The position numbers and the translations under genes are program-made. Of a DNA stretch of 64,000 bases, positions 11,094 to 24,696 are shown one piece after another. The stretch is from Nemania diffusa (lineage: Eukaryota > Ascomycota > Sordariomycetes > Xylariales > Xylariaceae): NCBI GenBank assembly GCA_038501195.1, contig JBBPUQ010000002.1:3596001-3660000 (forward strand), in the 5' to 3' direction. Under the pieces are notes generated by a model. It was given only the letters and a program-made list of their open reading frames with translations. It had not been told where the DNA came from and searched no databases. How positions within the stretch are numbered: the first letter of the stretch is position 1; every line of letters starts with the position of its first letter.

Positions 11094-11885
11094 ATGTACG
11101 GCGATCTTGGAACCAAACTTGTGAGTACCTACCTAGGTAGCCTTCATTGTGCAAGGTTAGCAACTACTTGAGACTTGGCCTAATGAGTACTACAGGTCCA
11201 GCAGGCCAAACGGACTCAGAATTTAGCTCATCTGCCTCCCTATCAGACCGAATTAGTACGCGCAGTCACCCGGGAAGTACGCGACCTAGACAAAGATGTC
11301 GCCGCTCTCTTGGAACCTTTCCAGGGTTCTTTTCATCCCGACGACGACCAAGCCGTTGCATGTACCTTGCTAGTCAACCACCTATCGATGCGAAGAAACA
11401 AAAGGTGTCTACTCGCCTATCACCATACGCGAACAGACAGGCTCGAGGAGCTAGTATGGAAAGGTTACGACGTAGTCGACTTAGCCGGTCAGCAAGTTAG
11501 AGACGCGTCGGGCAAGGCTAGTAGCACGTCCAATGCAGGAAACAGGGACGGGACTATGAGCAATCTGAGCCCGCAAGAAGAGGATTATGTTCGGCAATAC
11601 AGTGATCTTCTCGCTGCCTACAAAGGACAGTGGACTGATATCGATCTGACCGGGAGCTTGGAGCCGCCACGAGACTTGTTCATCGATGTACGGGTTTTAA
11701 AAGATGCTGGGGAGATTCAGACAGAGTATGGGTAAGAAAAACAAGAAACGTCCCACTCCTTTGCTGGATAATTACTTACGCGCTATGAAAGGGCCATTAC
11801 CCTGACCAAGAACAGTCAATTCTACGTCCGACAAGGGGACGTTGAACGCCTGATTGCACAGGGCTATCTACAGAAGCTTGGCTAA
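11094..11885 (+). CDS. PSF1: GINS complex subunit Psf1
   Basis: Three exons: 11094-11120, 11196-11731 and 11792-11885, giving 218 residues. Psf1 is part of the GINS tetramer that joins Mcm2-7 and Cdc45 in the CMG replicative helicase in the nucleus. Diagnostic segments are MYGDLGTKL (exon 1), LPPYQTELVRAVTREVRDLD, LLVNHLSMRRNKRCLLAY, and the long conserved run around YKGQWTDIDLTGSLEPPRDL. After the second splice comes TLTKNSQFYVRQGDVERLI, ending in QGYLQKLG, the C-terminal B domain. The 27-nt first exon is fixed by its GTGAGT donor. Intron 1 contains TACCTACCTAGGTA, the same motif found in the flanking spacers. No defect is seen. Confidence 0.93.
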
Positions 11886-14788
11886 GCAGCTGGGGCACAA
11901 AGGAGTTGAACGCTGCGCCCATCGTCAATCGAAAACTTTGGTCCTAACTGCATCTTAAGGCCAGTTCTCAGCAGCGGCTAGCACGCTCTCTTATGCGAAA
12001 AGACTTGCAGTTAATTGCATCAAAACAGCCAGTATGGTGCCGAAGGGTACCTCGGCGTCCTTACAAAGGCCCAGTCTTGAAGTGAGAATTTGACCGCCTG
12101 TAACAACCGACGTCGGATGCCGAGACAATCTGGCTGCGTGGCTGGAAGACTGGCTCGTGACCGTCACAGGCGCTGTTAGCAGGACAAACAGGGGACATTC
12201 TATGCTCATGCTAATGCTCTGGCCCGACACGGGACCTCTCGTTGCAGAGGAATCGGCCAAGCTTCTTGTGCTGCTACCTCAGAGATTGTACCTCATGTCC
12301 TAGTGCCGATATCCTTCTACGTCGTCTAGTTCCTCTAGGTGATTGGTGCCCTGAGCGTCGGCAAGGACTTTTTGATCAATACAAGGTCAACCAGACTTTC
12401 GCCTACGCTTCCCCGGCTGCATGATGCTACGATTGTAGCAATTGAATTGTCATGGAATTGGACGTGCATCTGCAACAGCGATCCTGTGCGGGGAACATGT
12501 GCCCACCGGGGGTCAATTGAAGATCCAGAAAAGTTCAAATTCACACCTGACACTGAGGGGAGTGTTGATGTCGCATTCAACTCGCCGTGCAGGGAGGTGG
12601 ACGACGGCCAATAGGAACTCTTGCCTGGGGGCCCTTCCGCTTCAATTACCGATGCTGCGGAAATGGCGAATGCTAGAGATTCGTAGTACGTAACACGATG
12701 CAAGGACCATGTGTTCAACCATAACGTCGAAGACCGCCAACACCAAGGGCCCCTGTATAGCCTGCACTATTATTCCCATGTTCTTTAAATGCTAAGAATG
12801 CCCCCAACTTTGTAAAAGGTGCGCTGCAATCACTCCTCGGTCTGCCTGGTTCTCGGCATGTCACCGAATAAAAGCACCTGGTTGGCGGAAGAAGATGGGG
12901 GAGTTCATAAAGGTATGGAGGTAGAAGGTAGTCTTGTCGTAGCAATTATCAACATACCAAGTCTGTTCAGCCTTATTCGTCTAGCTTGACATTATTGAGA
13001 GAGAGAAAAAAAACCTCGTGAGCTAAAGAGAGCCATGAGGGTCACACGTGCAAGCTACAGTAGTATCCGCTGTTAAATACCTTTGGTACTTACCTAAGGC
13101 ATATTCAGTATTCAGTACATTAGGTACCTACAAGCCTATTACAGTAGAGAATTACAGCGTACATTCAGTAGAACCACAACGTCCGTGAGCCGCAGGCTGC
13201 GGGGCAGGGATCGAGCATGGTACCGTATTGGCTGCAGCCGCTTGCATCGAATTCGCCAATGAAACTCCAGATTCGTTTCTACTTCCAACCTCATCTCATG
13301 TCTCATGATACGTCAAGACTGTGATAGCTGCACCAATGGCATAGAGAAGCCACCCATCTCTTCCCCCATTTCAGGCTGAGGTTGTTGGACCACCGGTGAA
13401 TCCACCGAGGTTTACACGTATGTCTCGAGAAGGTGCATCGAAGCGCGCGCGGACCGATGAACGCTGCGTGCCGATTCCGTTTACGCTGTGCTAGGTTCTC
13501 GTGGGATCATCATATTGCATCGCTATAAAGGCCAGCTCTATGGACCATGAGGGCAATTATTACCGTACAGCGGGACGAAATGGGACATGCCGCATTGAGT
13601 GCTGCTGCACGGGGTGTCCGATGTCCCTAGTCTTGAAAGCACGCCACAAGGCAAATACTGGCGAAACGTGACGGCATGTTGTCGGGGAGCAATACACAGC
13701 CTACAAAAATGATGTTTTTCTTTCGCGACACTACATCATTCTTCGAGGAATAATTAAGCTCACCAAGTTGTGTATAATAGGTACATAAGGAACGTAGCAC
13801 AACAGCGACTTATGCCAAACATGCATTCAACAACATACATACAATATGAATCACCTAGGCCTAATGCATAAGCATGTAAGTAGGTGGGTAGACCGCAGGT
13901 GTGAGGTTGAGTTCGCGCTGAATTTGTTGCCATCATCATCGGCCCGAGCTTTTTGGTACCTCAGAGTTCTAGATCTACAGTACAGAATACCTATGTAAAA
14001 AAAATTACCCCTGTCAGAAACTAACGACTAGCGCGGGGCTCTTTCAAAATTTTGTCAAGCTCGGTTCGCCCCATCGCGCGCCTGTACGCAGTGTGCGTAT
14101 ACGTATATTCTATACCTCCCAGTATATACCGGTAGTAGGTACTACCTGTATAGGCATACTTCCCGCAAGGTGTAGTCGGCTTAGCTTAAAGTATCTAGCC
14201 CGGTATCCAGACTACTACATAGACTACTATCTAGCCACAACACTAAGTAGGGATTCAGTGTAGTATATGAGGAAGCAGGTCGCTATTTTATCTAGCTCGA
14301 TGCTATGGTTTGCGCATGGCCGATCCATCCTCTAAGCCGTTGAATCTTGCTTTTTAAGTTCTCACCTGCTAGTCCAAGCACTGTATATCTATATCTACAG
14401 TATATATATGGTGTCAGGTAGTCTACCTTTCACTTTCGCGCCTCTTGCGTCAACTTCCGGTACCTCGCCTCTCGGTTCGAAAGTGTCATCATGGCCTAAA
14501 CAGATCATCCATCTACGCGTATCTAGGTTAGCGACTTACATGGAGCCTCGAGCTTTGACACGCTTCATGTGACAGCGACGTTAAGCTATCCCCTTAGCTC
14601 TACGTCCTTCAATTCTACACTCCCCACCAGATACATGCATGCCTTACATGCTGAGTAGGTACTACAAACAGACATTGTACATACGGACCTCTTTGATGCG
14701 TCTATTTTTGTAAATTCCCTAATTACTTACCTATTATATCCATCTCTCCGGATTCTCGACGGGCTTCCCAGACCTGTCTTGTCTCTTC

Positions 14789-14819
<31 letters not shown>

Positions 14820-14922
14820 CCAGGCGTGCGCGCGCATTCGCTATCACCTCATCTTCATGTACATCGCCTAAATTACGTACATTCTTTCATCCTCCCTATA
14901 GCCCCAGCGCTCCCCCACGGCC
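11886..14922. other. 3-kb intergenic region
   Basis: No gene can be supported. An open stretch at 12339-12614 (+) has four cysteines in a row of about 55 residues but no ATG, no splice partner I trust and no family match. The rest is AT-rich or mixed sequence with TAGGTA-type motifs (13125, 13880, 14135, 14655) and a TGCC microsatellite at 14791-14816. The right end holds the promoter of the transporter gene. Confidence 0.5.
14791..14816. repeat. (TGCC)n microsatellite, 6.5 units
   Basis: Uninterrupted TGCC tetranucleotide repeats about 105 bp upstream of the transporter ATG, probably in its promoter or 5' leader. Confidence 0.9.
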
Positions 14923-17900
14923 ATGTCTGTCCCGTCATTCGGCTTCTCCTGGGCTCGGAGGTCTTCCTCTGCCAGTCCGCGACCGGACGATGCAGAGGTT
15001 TCTCGCCCTAGCAGCCCTGGTCAGCAACAGGCTCGCCTCGCATCGGGACCTGCTGGCTCAGAGCGGTTCTCGACTTCATTCGGTTCCCCCATTCAGCCAA
15101 CAAGGTCCTTCATACCTGGCTCTGTCCAGGATCACCTCTGTAAGTTCTCAATTCCGCTAAATGGACCATTCTTGTTCTGCTATTGTTCCTTCTAACCTCT
15201 CTGGCTAGCTCCCATTGACAGTGCTGGATTTGCTCGGAGTGTTCGCGAGGATACCGCAGAGCTGGCTTCGTATGTTCTAGCGGACAAGCAAGCTAAGCGA
15301 AATGCTTCATTTCTTAACCAGCGGCCATCTTCTTCGTCACAGCTTGGCTATGACCACGTATTAAACAATGATCCTGAATATACCTACGACGACAGAATAG
15401 ACGAGGTTTCAGAGCCGCCTTCACCCGACGGAGAGATTGAGACAGACCCTACGGAAGATGTCGGTCCTTCCATGCTGACGAGCATGCTTCGACGATCCCC
15501 TCCTGAAGCGTTACCACCAACTTCTACAAATAATGGCACGTACGACGACCGGCTACAGACTTCCCAGGCTATTAGCGCAATGTCATCATACGCAGAGCCA
15601 GCTGAGCCGAGCTCACGCGCAAGCGAGGACACATCTGAAATAACACCCTTGCTAGGCCCCAAGTCGCATAGGTCCCAATCTCCAGATGACCTAGAAGATC
15701 TTGAATGTCAGAAGCCTCGAGCAAAAGCCGGACATGTGGGCTCTTCGATAAGAGAGGAGGCTAGGAGAAGAATGCGCGGCCTTGGTGCTGTGGTGAATCC
15801 GAAAGCATGGAATAGGAAGACTATTTGGGAAAACGTTGTCATGGATCCCTTACGTTGCCTACCAGCCGTCATAGTAGGATTGCTCCTTAATATTCTAGAC
15901 GCCTTATCGTATGGTGAGTTTACCGCGTTAACCGTTTTACTTTTTACCCGCTAACATACCGCGAGGCATGATTTTATTTCCTTTGGGCAATCCTATATTC
16001 GCGAACTTAGGGCCCGCTGGAATCTCAATCTTCTACGTTAGCACCATCGTCTCACAATTGACGTTCTCTACTGCGAGTATATTTAAGGGTGGGGTTGGAT
16101 CGGAACTTGTATGTATTACCATACACTTAGCTTGATATCGCACTAACAGTACCTAGATTGAAGTGGTTCCTTTCTTCCACAGCATGGCGGCTACTATAAC
16201 TACTATCGTCGGGGAAGACAAACCAGATGCTGTAATTGCAACGACAATTACGTCTTTCGCGCTTAGTTCTATGCTAACAGGCATTGTTTTCTACCTAATG
16301 GGTCGATTTAAACTAGGATACATAATCGGCTTCATCCCGCGCCACATCCTGATCGGTTGCATTGGTGGAGTGGGCTGGTTTCTCGTTGCCACAGGTTTCG
16401 AGGTATCAGCTCGGCTGGGCGAATTCAACTACGACTTGGAGACAGCTCGACGGTTATTCGAAACAGATACACTTCCGCTTTGGCTGATCCCCCTTGCTCT
16501 TGCTATCCTTCTCTTCGGACTGCAGCGAAAAATCACATCTCGCTACTTCTTACCAGCTTATATCCTCTCTATTCCTTTCGTTTTCTACTTTATCGTGCTA
16601 TCATTTGATAGTTTGAGTCCTCAGAACCTAAGAAAAACAGGCTGGATTTTTGAGGCACCTGAGGCAGGTCAGCCTTGGTGGTATTTCTGGACTCTCTACA
16701 GTAAGATCCAACATGTTAATTTCTTCTAGATTTTATGCTAACTAGACGTATAGAGTTTGAACTGGTTCATTGGGGCGCTATTTTGGACTGTTTAGGAGCC
16801 ATGTTTGCTCTGACATTCTTCAGCTTATTACACGTCCCTATCAACGTTCCTGCTTTAGCCCAGAACGCAGGTGAAGACAATCTAAAACTCGACCACGAGC
16901 TCAAGCTTCACGGTATTTCCAATTTTGTGTCTGGGCTTGTCGGCAGCGTACAAAACTATCTTGTCTTCGCGAACACGATATTTTTCATGAGGTCAGGGGG
17001 TGATAGCCGGCTTGCAGGTTACCTTCTGGCTGGGCTAACTTTTGTGGTGATGACTATTGGCCCATCCACTATTGGTTTCATTCCCGTCATGATGGTCGGA
17101 ACATTGATCTTTGTTCTGGGGTTCGAGTTGCTATTAGATGCCTTAGTAGCACCAAGACGGAAACTGAAGCTTGTAGAATATTCGACAGTAAGTGTGCACG
17201 AAACGCTACTCATCTAAGCTGTTATTAACTTTATTGGCAGATAATCGTCATTGTGCTTACTATGGGAATTTATGACTTCGTCGTCGGTATATTTGTTGGT
17301 ATAATTTTAGCCTTTGTTTCCGCAATCTTTCATGCATCGCAGGTATCTGCGATTCGAGCGACTTACACCGGTGATCAAGTTGGGTCGATGGTCCGACGCA
17401 ACCCTTCGCAACATCATTACCTGCAAAAAGTTGGAACTCAGACCTACGTTATTAAACTGTCTGGTTTCCTATTTTTCGGCACTATTGTTGGTGTCGAGGA
17501 GAAAATACGGCAGCTCATTTCCGATGATGCATTTAAGCAACGTCCTATCAGCTACATGATCCTTGATCTGCGACATGTCACCGGTATTGATTTTTCAGCC
17601 GCCGAGGGATTCAAGACTATCAGCAGGCTTCTACATGGGAAAGGAGTAGGCCTCCTCATCAGCGGCAAGGACGCTGGAAGTGGTGTAGGTTTGGATCTGA
17701 GAGCAGTCGGCCTCGGATTCGATGATATCGACGTCAAGTTCATGCCCGATTTGAATTCAGCACTAGAGAGCTGTGAAAATGAGCAGCTTAAGACTTTCTA
17801 TGCTAGTCAAGAGGCATTAAGAGTCACTCGTCCCTCGCCGTCGAGGAATCTCGATGTACCAAACAACGGCCCCGCAGGGCAAACGTTAGAAATTTTATCA

Positions 17901-18437
17901 CAGTCGCCAAGAAGACATCATTTACATGAGGCGGCAAGGAATGTCCTAAACCAACAAGAAATACGACGAACAACCAGATGGCAGAGCATAAGCGAGCCTC
18001 TCAGACTTATGCTTCAAGTCTTCCATAACGTGAGCCAGAAGAATGAGGACTTTTGGTTTAGGGCCAAGCCGTACTTTACTCGCAAGGAGTTTGCAGCTGG
18101 CACAGTCCTATATAATCGTGGCGAAGAAGCTAGCGGCTTCTACTTGTTGGAGAGAGGTGAGCTACATGCTGAGTATGAGACACCGCAAGGCCGGCTGTCA
18201 GAGCCTATTGTTCAAGGTACTACGTGTGGCGAATTACCCTTCTTCTCGGAGACCACTCGCACTGCCACCGTCCGCGCCGTTAAAGACTGTGTGGTCTGGG
18301 TTATGGACACGGCTAGCTGGAATCGACTCCAGGACAACGAGAAGGACGTTGCACAGGAATTGCTCCGTGTGTCACTTAAACTGACGACGGAACGAATGAA
18401 TGCTATGACAAATTATATCTCGGCCGTGGGAAACTGA
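14923..18437 (+). CDS. VSB1: SulP-family vacuolar transporter with STAS and cyclic-nucleotide-binding domains
   Basis: Six exons: 14923-15139, 15209-15913, 15966-16108, 16157-16700, 16754-17187 and 17241-18437, giving 1079 residues. The N-terminal 290 residues are Ser/Pro-rich and acidic, with likely phosphorylation. The SulP-type membrane domain follows with about ten hydrophobic segments (for example LPAVIVGLLLNILDALSYG and GAMFALTFFSLLHVPINVPA). Exon 6 holds a STAS domain (YVIKLSGFLFFGTI, ILDLRHVTGIDFSAAEGF) and a cNMP-binding domain (FAAGTVLYNRGEEASGFYLL, GTTCGELPFFSETTRTATVRA). This architecture is that of yeast YGR125W/Vsb1, needed for basic amino-acid storage in the vacuole; S. pombe has a relative. 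Substrate here is inferred. Whether the C-terminal domain binds nucleotide is unknown. Confidence 0.85.
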
Positions 18438-20340
18438 TGAAAGGAGATATGATACGATCTAGGCCCAGAAGGGATGTGGAGGAATCAGTATCGTAGAGGT
18501 GAGATTTTTATAGGGGATCTTTTTTTGGCATTGGCGAGCAAGTCCATACCGATATTTGCGAGATTGGGTTACATAGCATATTATCTCTACGAGCGAAAAG
18601 CATCCATGATTTAAGCATCTCATATCAATGACATACTTGATGTTAGTCACTGGCTGAAATGTATAAAATGAATGACGAGCTCAAGTGCAGATATTCGGGG
18701 TAGCAGTGACTGCCACTGAGGATGCCGACGGCGTACGTAACTATATTAGGACAATTAGGGTCCTCAAATCTTGAGATTTGTCACGGTTCTGCCAAAAAAA
18801 AAATCCTTGAAAAATAACTTAGTTCACGAGTATTGAACATTTAGGGGGTTGGAAGTAGAAGCATTCTTGGCTTGGAAAACAGTCTGGCTGATGGTGTATA
18901 GAGTTAGCTTTACCGTTGAGACAGTAGAGAAAGAAGCTGCTGTTTATTATTGTTTATTTTGGTCTACAGCCCGGAATAGTCTGCACTGGTAGCAAAGGAA
19001 CGAGACACTATGACTATAGCCCTAAATGACATCGGAGCAATGCTAGTATTTTCTCAGATAATTCATCTGATGATTGGAGAGAGACTGAAGTGATCAATAT
19101 GTCATATCTAGCTCCCTAGAAAACATAGTATGTTCATTTATACACTTATTAATAAAATCATATAAACGTAGGTAAATACTGCACAAGTAGAGTGTTGATA
19201 CTCAATCTTGACTAAAGCTTAGACATCGTCTAGTCATTGAAGGCTAAGGATGATGAGTATAATATAAGTATCTATATGCGAGAGTTGTTCTTGACGTACT
19301 CTGATGATATGCTACATCAGTCTTTCCGTCCTCAACACTAACCTAATCACACTGCTATACCTACCAAGCAATAGAAAAAGTATTACCCTAGTCCCACGAC
19401 TATAATGAGCTACACCGAGATCTAACACTCAGCCCTCTACGGCTCCATCTCACTAACGCTGCCCTCACCCTCGGCAGCTAGCAAGACCGTTCTCATAGCC
19501 ACGCCTCAAGCGATATCCAGCGGGGTACCAGCCGACCCCTACGGCGCTCGCTGGGGAGGACCGAGGCGATCTGGCGGACGCCGAGAACCTGCGACTTCGC
19601 GTCATCACAGCGCACCTAGGCATCGTGGCGGGTACCGAGCGTAGACAGAGGATAGTTGTGTAGTCAGGTATTCTCTAAGTAGCCTGGCGAAGACAGTAAG
19701 CCGTATTCCATCCCCTTCTTGTTAGCATTTTCTCTCTTTTCAAACCGTCCATTTGACGTTGGTTTGTGGGCAAGTCAATTTTGTGAGATTTCTTTCGCTA
19801 ACAGCGTCACCAACGTCACCAAGTTAACCTACTAGCTCACTCCCTAACGTGGGCAGTTAGTCACGAGCATGAGTTCCTGAAGAACAAGTTCGTCTTCGCT
19901 AATTGAGAGGTAGATGAGATGAAAGCTAGGGCGTAAGACATTGAGGGTTCCCCTGAACTGATGGTTGACCTTAATGGCTTCCCTCGAAATTTTGAGCAAC
20001 TAGATATGTTGTTAGCATGGCGCAGCATTTGTAGAGTCGAGAGCACGTGCATACCTATATAACTACGCCCTTGAGTAATCTGTCAGTTTAGAGTTGAAAA
20101 AATACTGAGCCCTCTCTCCGCCAATTTAGAGAGAAAGGGCGAAAAGGGGGTGAGAAATAGTTGAGTAATGTACTAAGTATGTTTGTTCACTTCGATTTTC
20201 TCATAAACGTACAGAATATTCTACGTCCAAATTATCCTTTTACAGCCCGCAATCCAGTTCCAGACCGTTGTGCGCCAGACTACCCTGGACCAAGGGAAGG
20301 GAGGCCGTATTCCCAGGCCTGATGCTAGACTCCTATTCTC
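18438..20340. other. 1.9-kb intergenic region with a coding-like relic
   Basis: AT-rich and mostly featureless. A GC-rich island at about 19430-19660 reads as protein-like in two different plus-strand frames (ATPQAISSGVPADPYGARWG, then ADAENLRLRVITAHLGIVAG) with a frame change between and stops on both sides. It could be the remains of an unknown gene. No start, splice pattern or family could be assigned. Confidence 0.35.
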
Positions 20341-21090
20341 TTACACCACCCGCTTCACCTCGAAGAAGCGACGTAGCCACCAGACCTGGAAGAGAGACTC
20401 GCCAATGACAACTCCGATAACAAATAGATTCCACCATTTAACTCTGCTGTTCGTGCTCTCGGCTGTGTTTCGGTGGGTTCGCTCGCGCATGACGATATAC
20501 GATTGTTCGTCTTTAACTTGGCCGATTAGCTCATTAAGGGTTTTGACTGCATTCTACTGTTAGTCTGTGGCTCCGACGAGAGAGTGCTATGGTGAGATTC
20601 CCGTACTTTCGGCCTCTAGGGGATCCTGCGGCGCATCGGATTCTGAGACATAGACGATGCCGTGGACATTAAATGACACCTCTTTGCTGTTCGCGCCCCA
20701 GTGCTCGTTACCGAAGCAGTAGAGGTACCTCCCATCGTGTTGGGCGGTAAATGAGTAGTCGCCGTTGGAGATGTCTTTTTGGAAGGTCTCGTATTGGCCT
20801 CTCGGATTCGTGATCTAGGGGGTATTTCATCTAGTCAGTCGTGGGCCTCCCGAGCAACACATGTACTGAACTGGGTAGTCAATTCCCAATCATACCCAGA
20901 AGTCAATGTCTAGGTTGCCGGCACTGCCGAATTCCCGGTCGCCAACCTGGAAAGTAACGGTCATAACATCGTCCTTGTGAAGCTCCTCGTGGAAGCATTC
21001 TCGACCGTGGGCGGGAAGCTGTATGTTGTGGCCCAGCACAGCCTGCAACAGACCGGCAGCTGCTAATAGCGTGGCAGAAGAGAAAAGCAT
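20341..21090 (-). CDS. EMP24: p24-family COPII cargo receptor, Emp24 type
   Basis: Three exons on the minus strand: 21090-20896, 20814-20607 and 20546-20341, encoding 202 residues. An N-terminal signal peptide (MLFSSATLLAAAGLLQAVLG) is followed by a GOLD domain with the conserved GRECFHEEL, TVTFQVGDREFGSAGNLDID and CFGNEHWGANSKEV. Then come a coiled-coil stretch (VKDEQSYIVMRERTHRNTAE), a transmembrane segment (LFVIGVVIGESLFQVWW) and the short cytosolic tail RRFFEVKRVV, whose FF motif binds COPII. That tail ending identifies the Emp24/p24-beta branch. The protein cycles between ER and Golgi, loading GPI-anchored and other cargo. Both splices restore family motifs. It is divergent from ARF1. 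Confidence 0.9.
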
Positions 21091-23519
<2,429 letters not shown>

Positions 23520-24696
23520 AGAATATAGGCAGGACGGCATTCCGATCGCTCGACCCATTTCTTCCTCCTCATTCTTCATGGGTCGGTTGTAGCTCGCAGG
23601 TCATTTCCGGAGCAGACACGATATAGTCATAAATTACGCATCATCTCGGTAAACCTTTTCCTCTGGCGGTGGTGGTGGTCCTACAAAGTGAACCTACCGC
23701 TCATTCTCTGCATGGGCCATTCGATGGTCCAAATACGGAAGTCTAAGTTCGGAAAGAGCAGGGAAGTGGGCGTACTGGGACGGAACTTGTATGAATTGGT
23801 GTTGCAGACAGCAAAAGAGACACCCCTGCGTTTATTCACGACCGAAACAGGGACTTCTCGCACCTGGTGTCTGGGTTGGCAGAGGGGGTCCGCAGTTGAC
23901 TTGACGTTGCTAAATCAATGTGTTCCCTGTTGTGCTCACTTCTAATAAGACTTCTTTTTCTATTAGTATAGCAAACTCAATGATCCTTTGTGCTTCCTAA
24001 CTTGTCCCCGATTAGACTCGCCGATCCATTCAAAGTGTCAGGTAGTAGACGCCCCTGGAAATGTATTCCCTGTTATGTTATAAAGCCCCAAGCCGCCGGA
24101 TGAATAGGGAGACTATTAGTGGGCGCTGTGAACTAGAATGGTATCATTTTAATCCTTCGGTCTGGTATCTGTGTTCTAAGATTTATACTCGGCATGCGTT
24201 ATGGTCTTCGGGGGGTTTTCTTCCTAACCTGGCAAGGCATTTAGATACTTGCTACCTACATTGCCATTTTATTGCATAAAGGGCCAGTGCTCCTCTAAGT
24301 CTACATAGTAGGAAGCACGTCTACGGTTGATTTGTGCTCAAGTCACTGACTTGCTTGGAATAGGTATACATACATCTTTAGCACCGGCTAGCAATCCCGT
24401 AATGGCGGTCAGACCTAATAACGCTGTAGGTGTACTGTTAGGTGTAGATACCGTAACCTATGTAGGTAGGGACGCCCCGCCTATGCCGTGATCGGCCGAC
24501 AATGGCCGAGCTATTTCACTAGCTTCCCAAGTTCCGATTCTTAACTGCTGCTTCACTGATAACCGATAACCCGAGATTCCTCATTTACCTTCGCCTTGGT
24601 CTACTGGGCAGATAGATAGCTGAGAGAAGCGTGGAGGCCAAGTTCAAGTTGGGCGATTGAGGTTACAATTGCCAATTGGCCCGCAATTGGGTTATA
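23520..24696. other. intergenic between ARF1 and the T-protein gene
   Basis: ARF1 3' UTR followed by about 1 kb of spacer. Short ORFs at 23688-23945 and 24061-24279 have no recognisable content. A TAGGTAGG motif lies near 24463. Confidence 0.5.

Noticed and set aside
12335..12718. 127-codon minus-strand frame
   Set aside because: No recognisable motif, no promoter or splice logic, and the opposite strand is equally open.
19241..19315. C/D snoRNA-like pair (GATGATGA ... CTGA)
   Set aside because: The bases before CTGA show no complementarity I can recognise to conserved rRNA, and there is no stem.
24676..24696. TTG as an upstream start for the T-protein
   Set aside because: An ATG follows 21 bases later and fungi rarely start at TTG; the extension has no conserved sequence.
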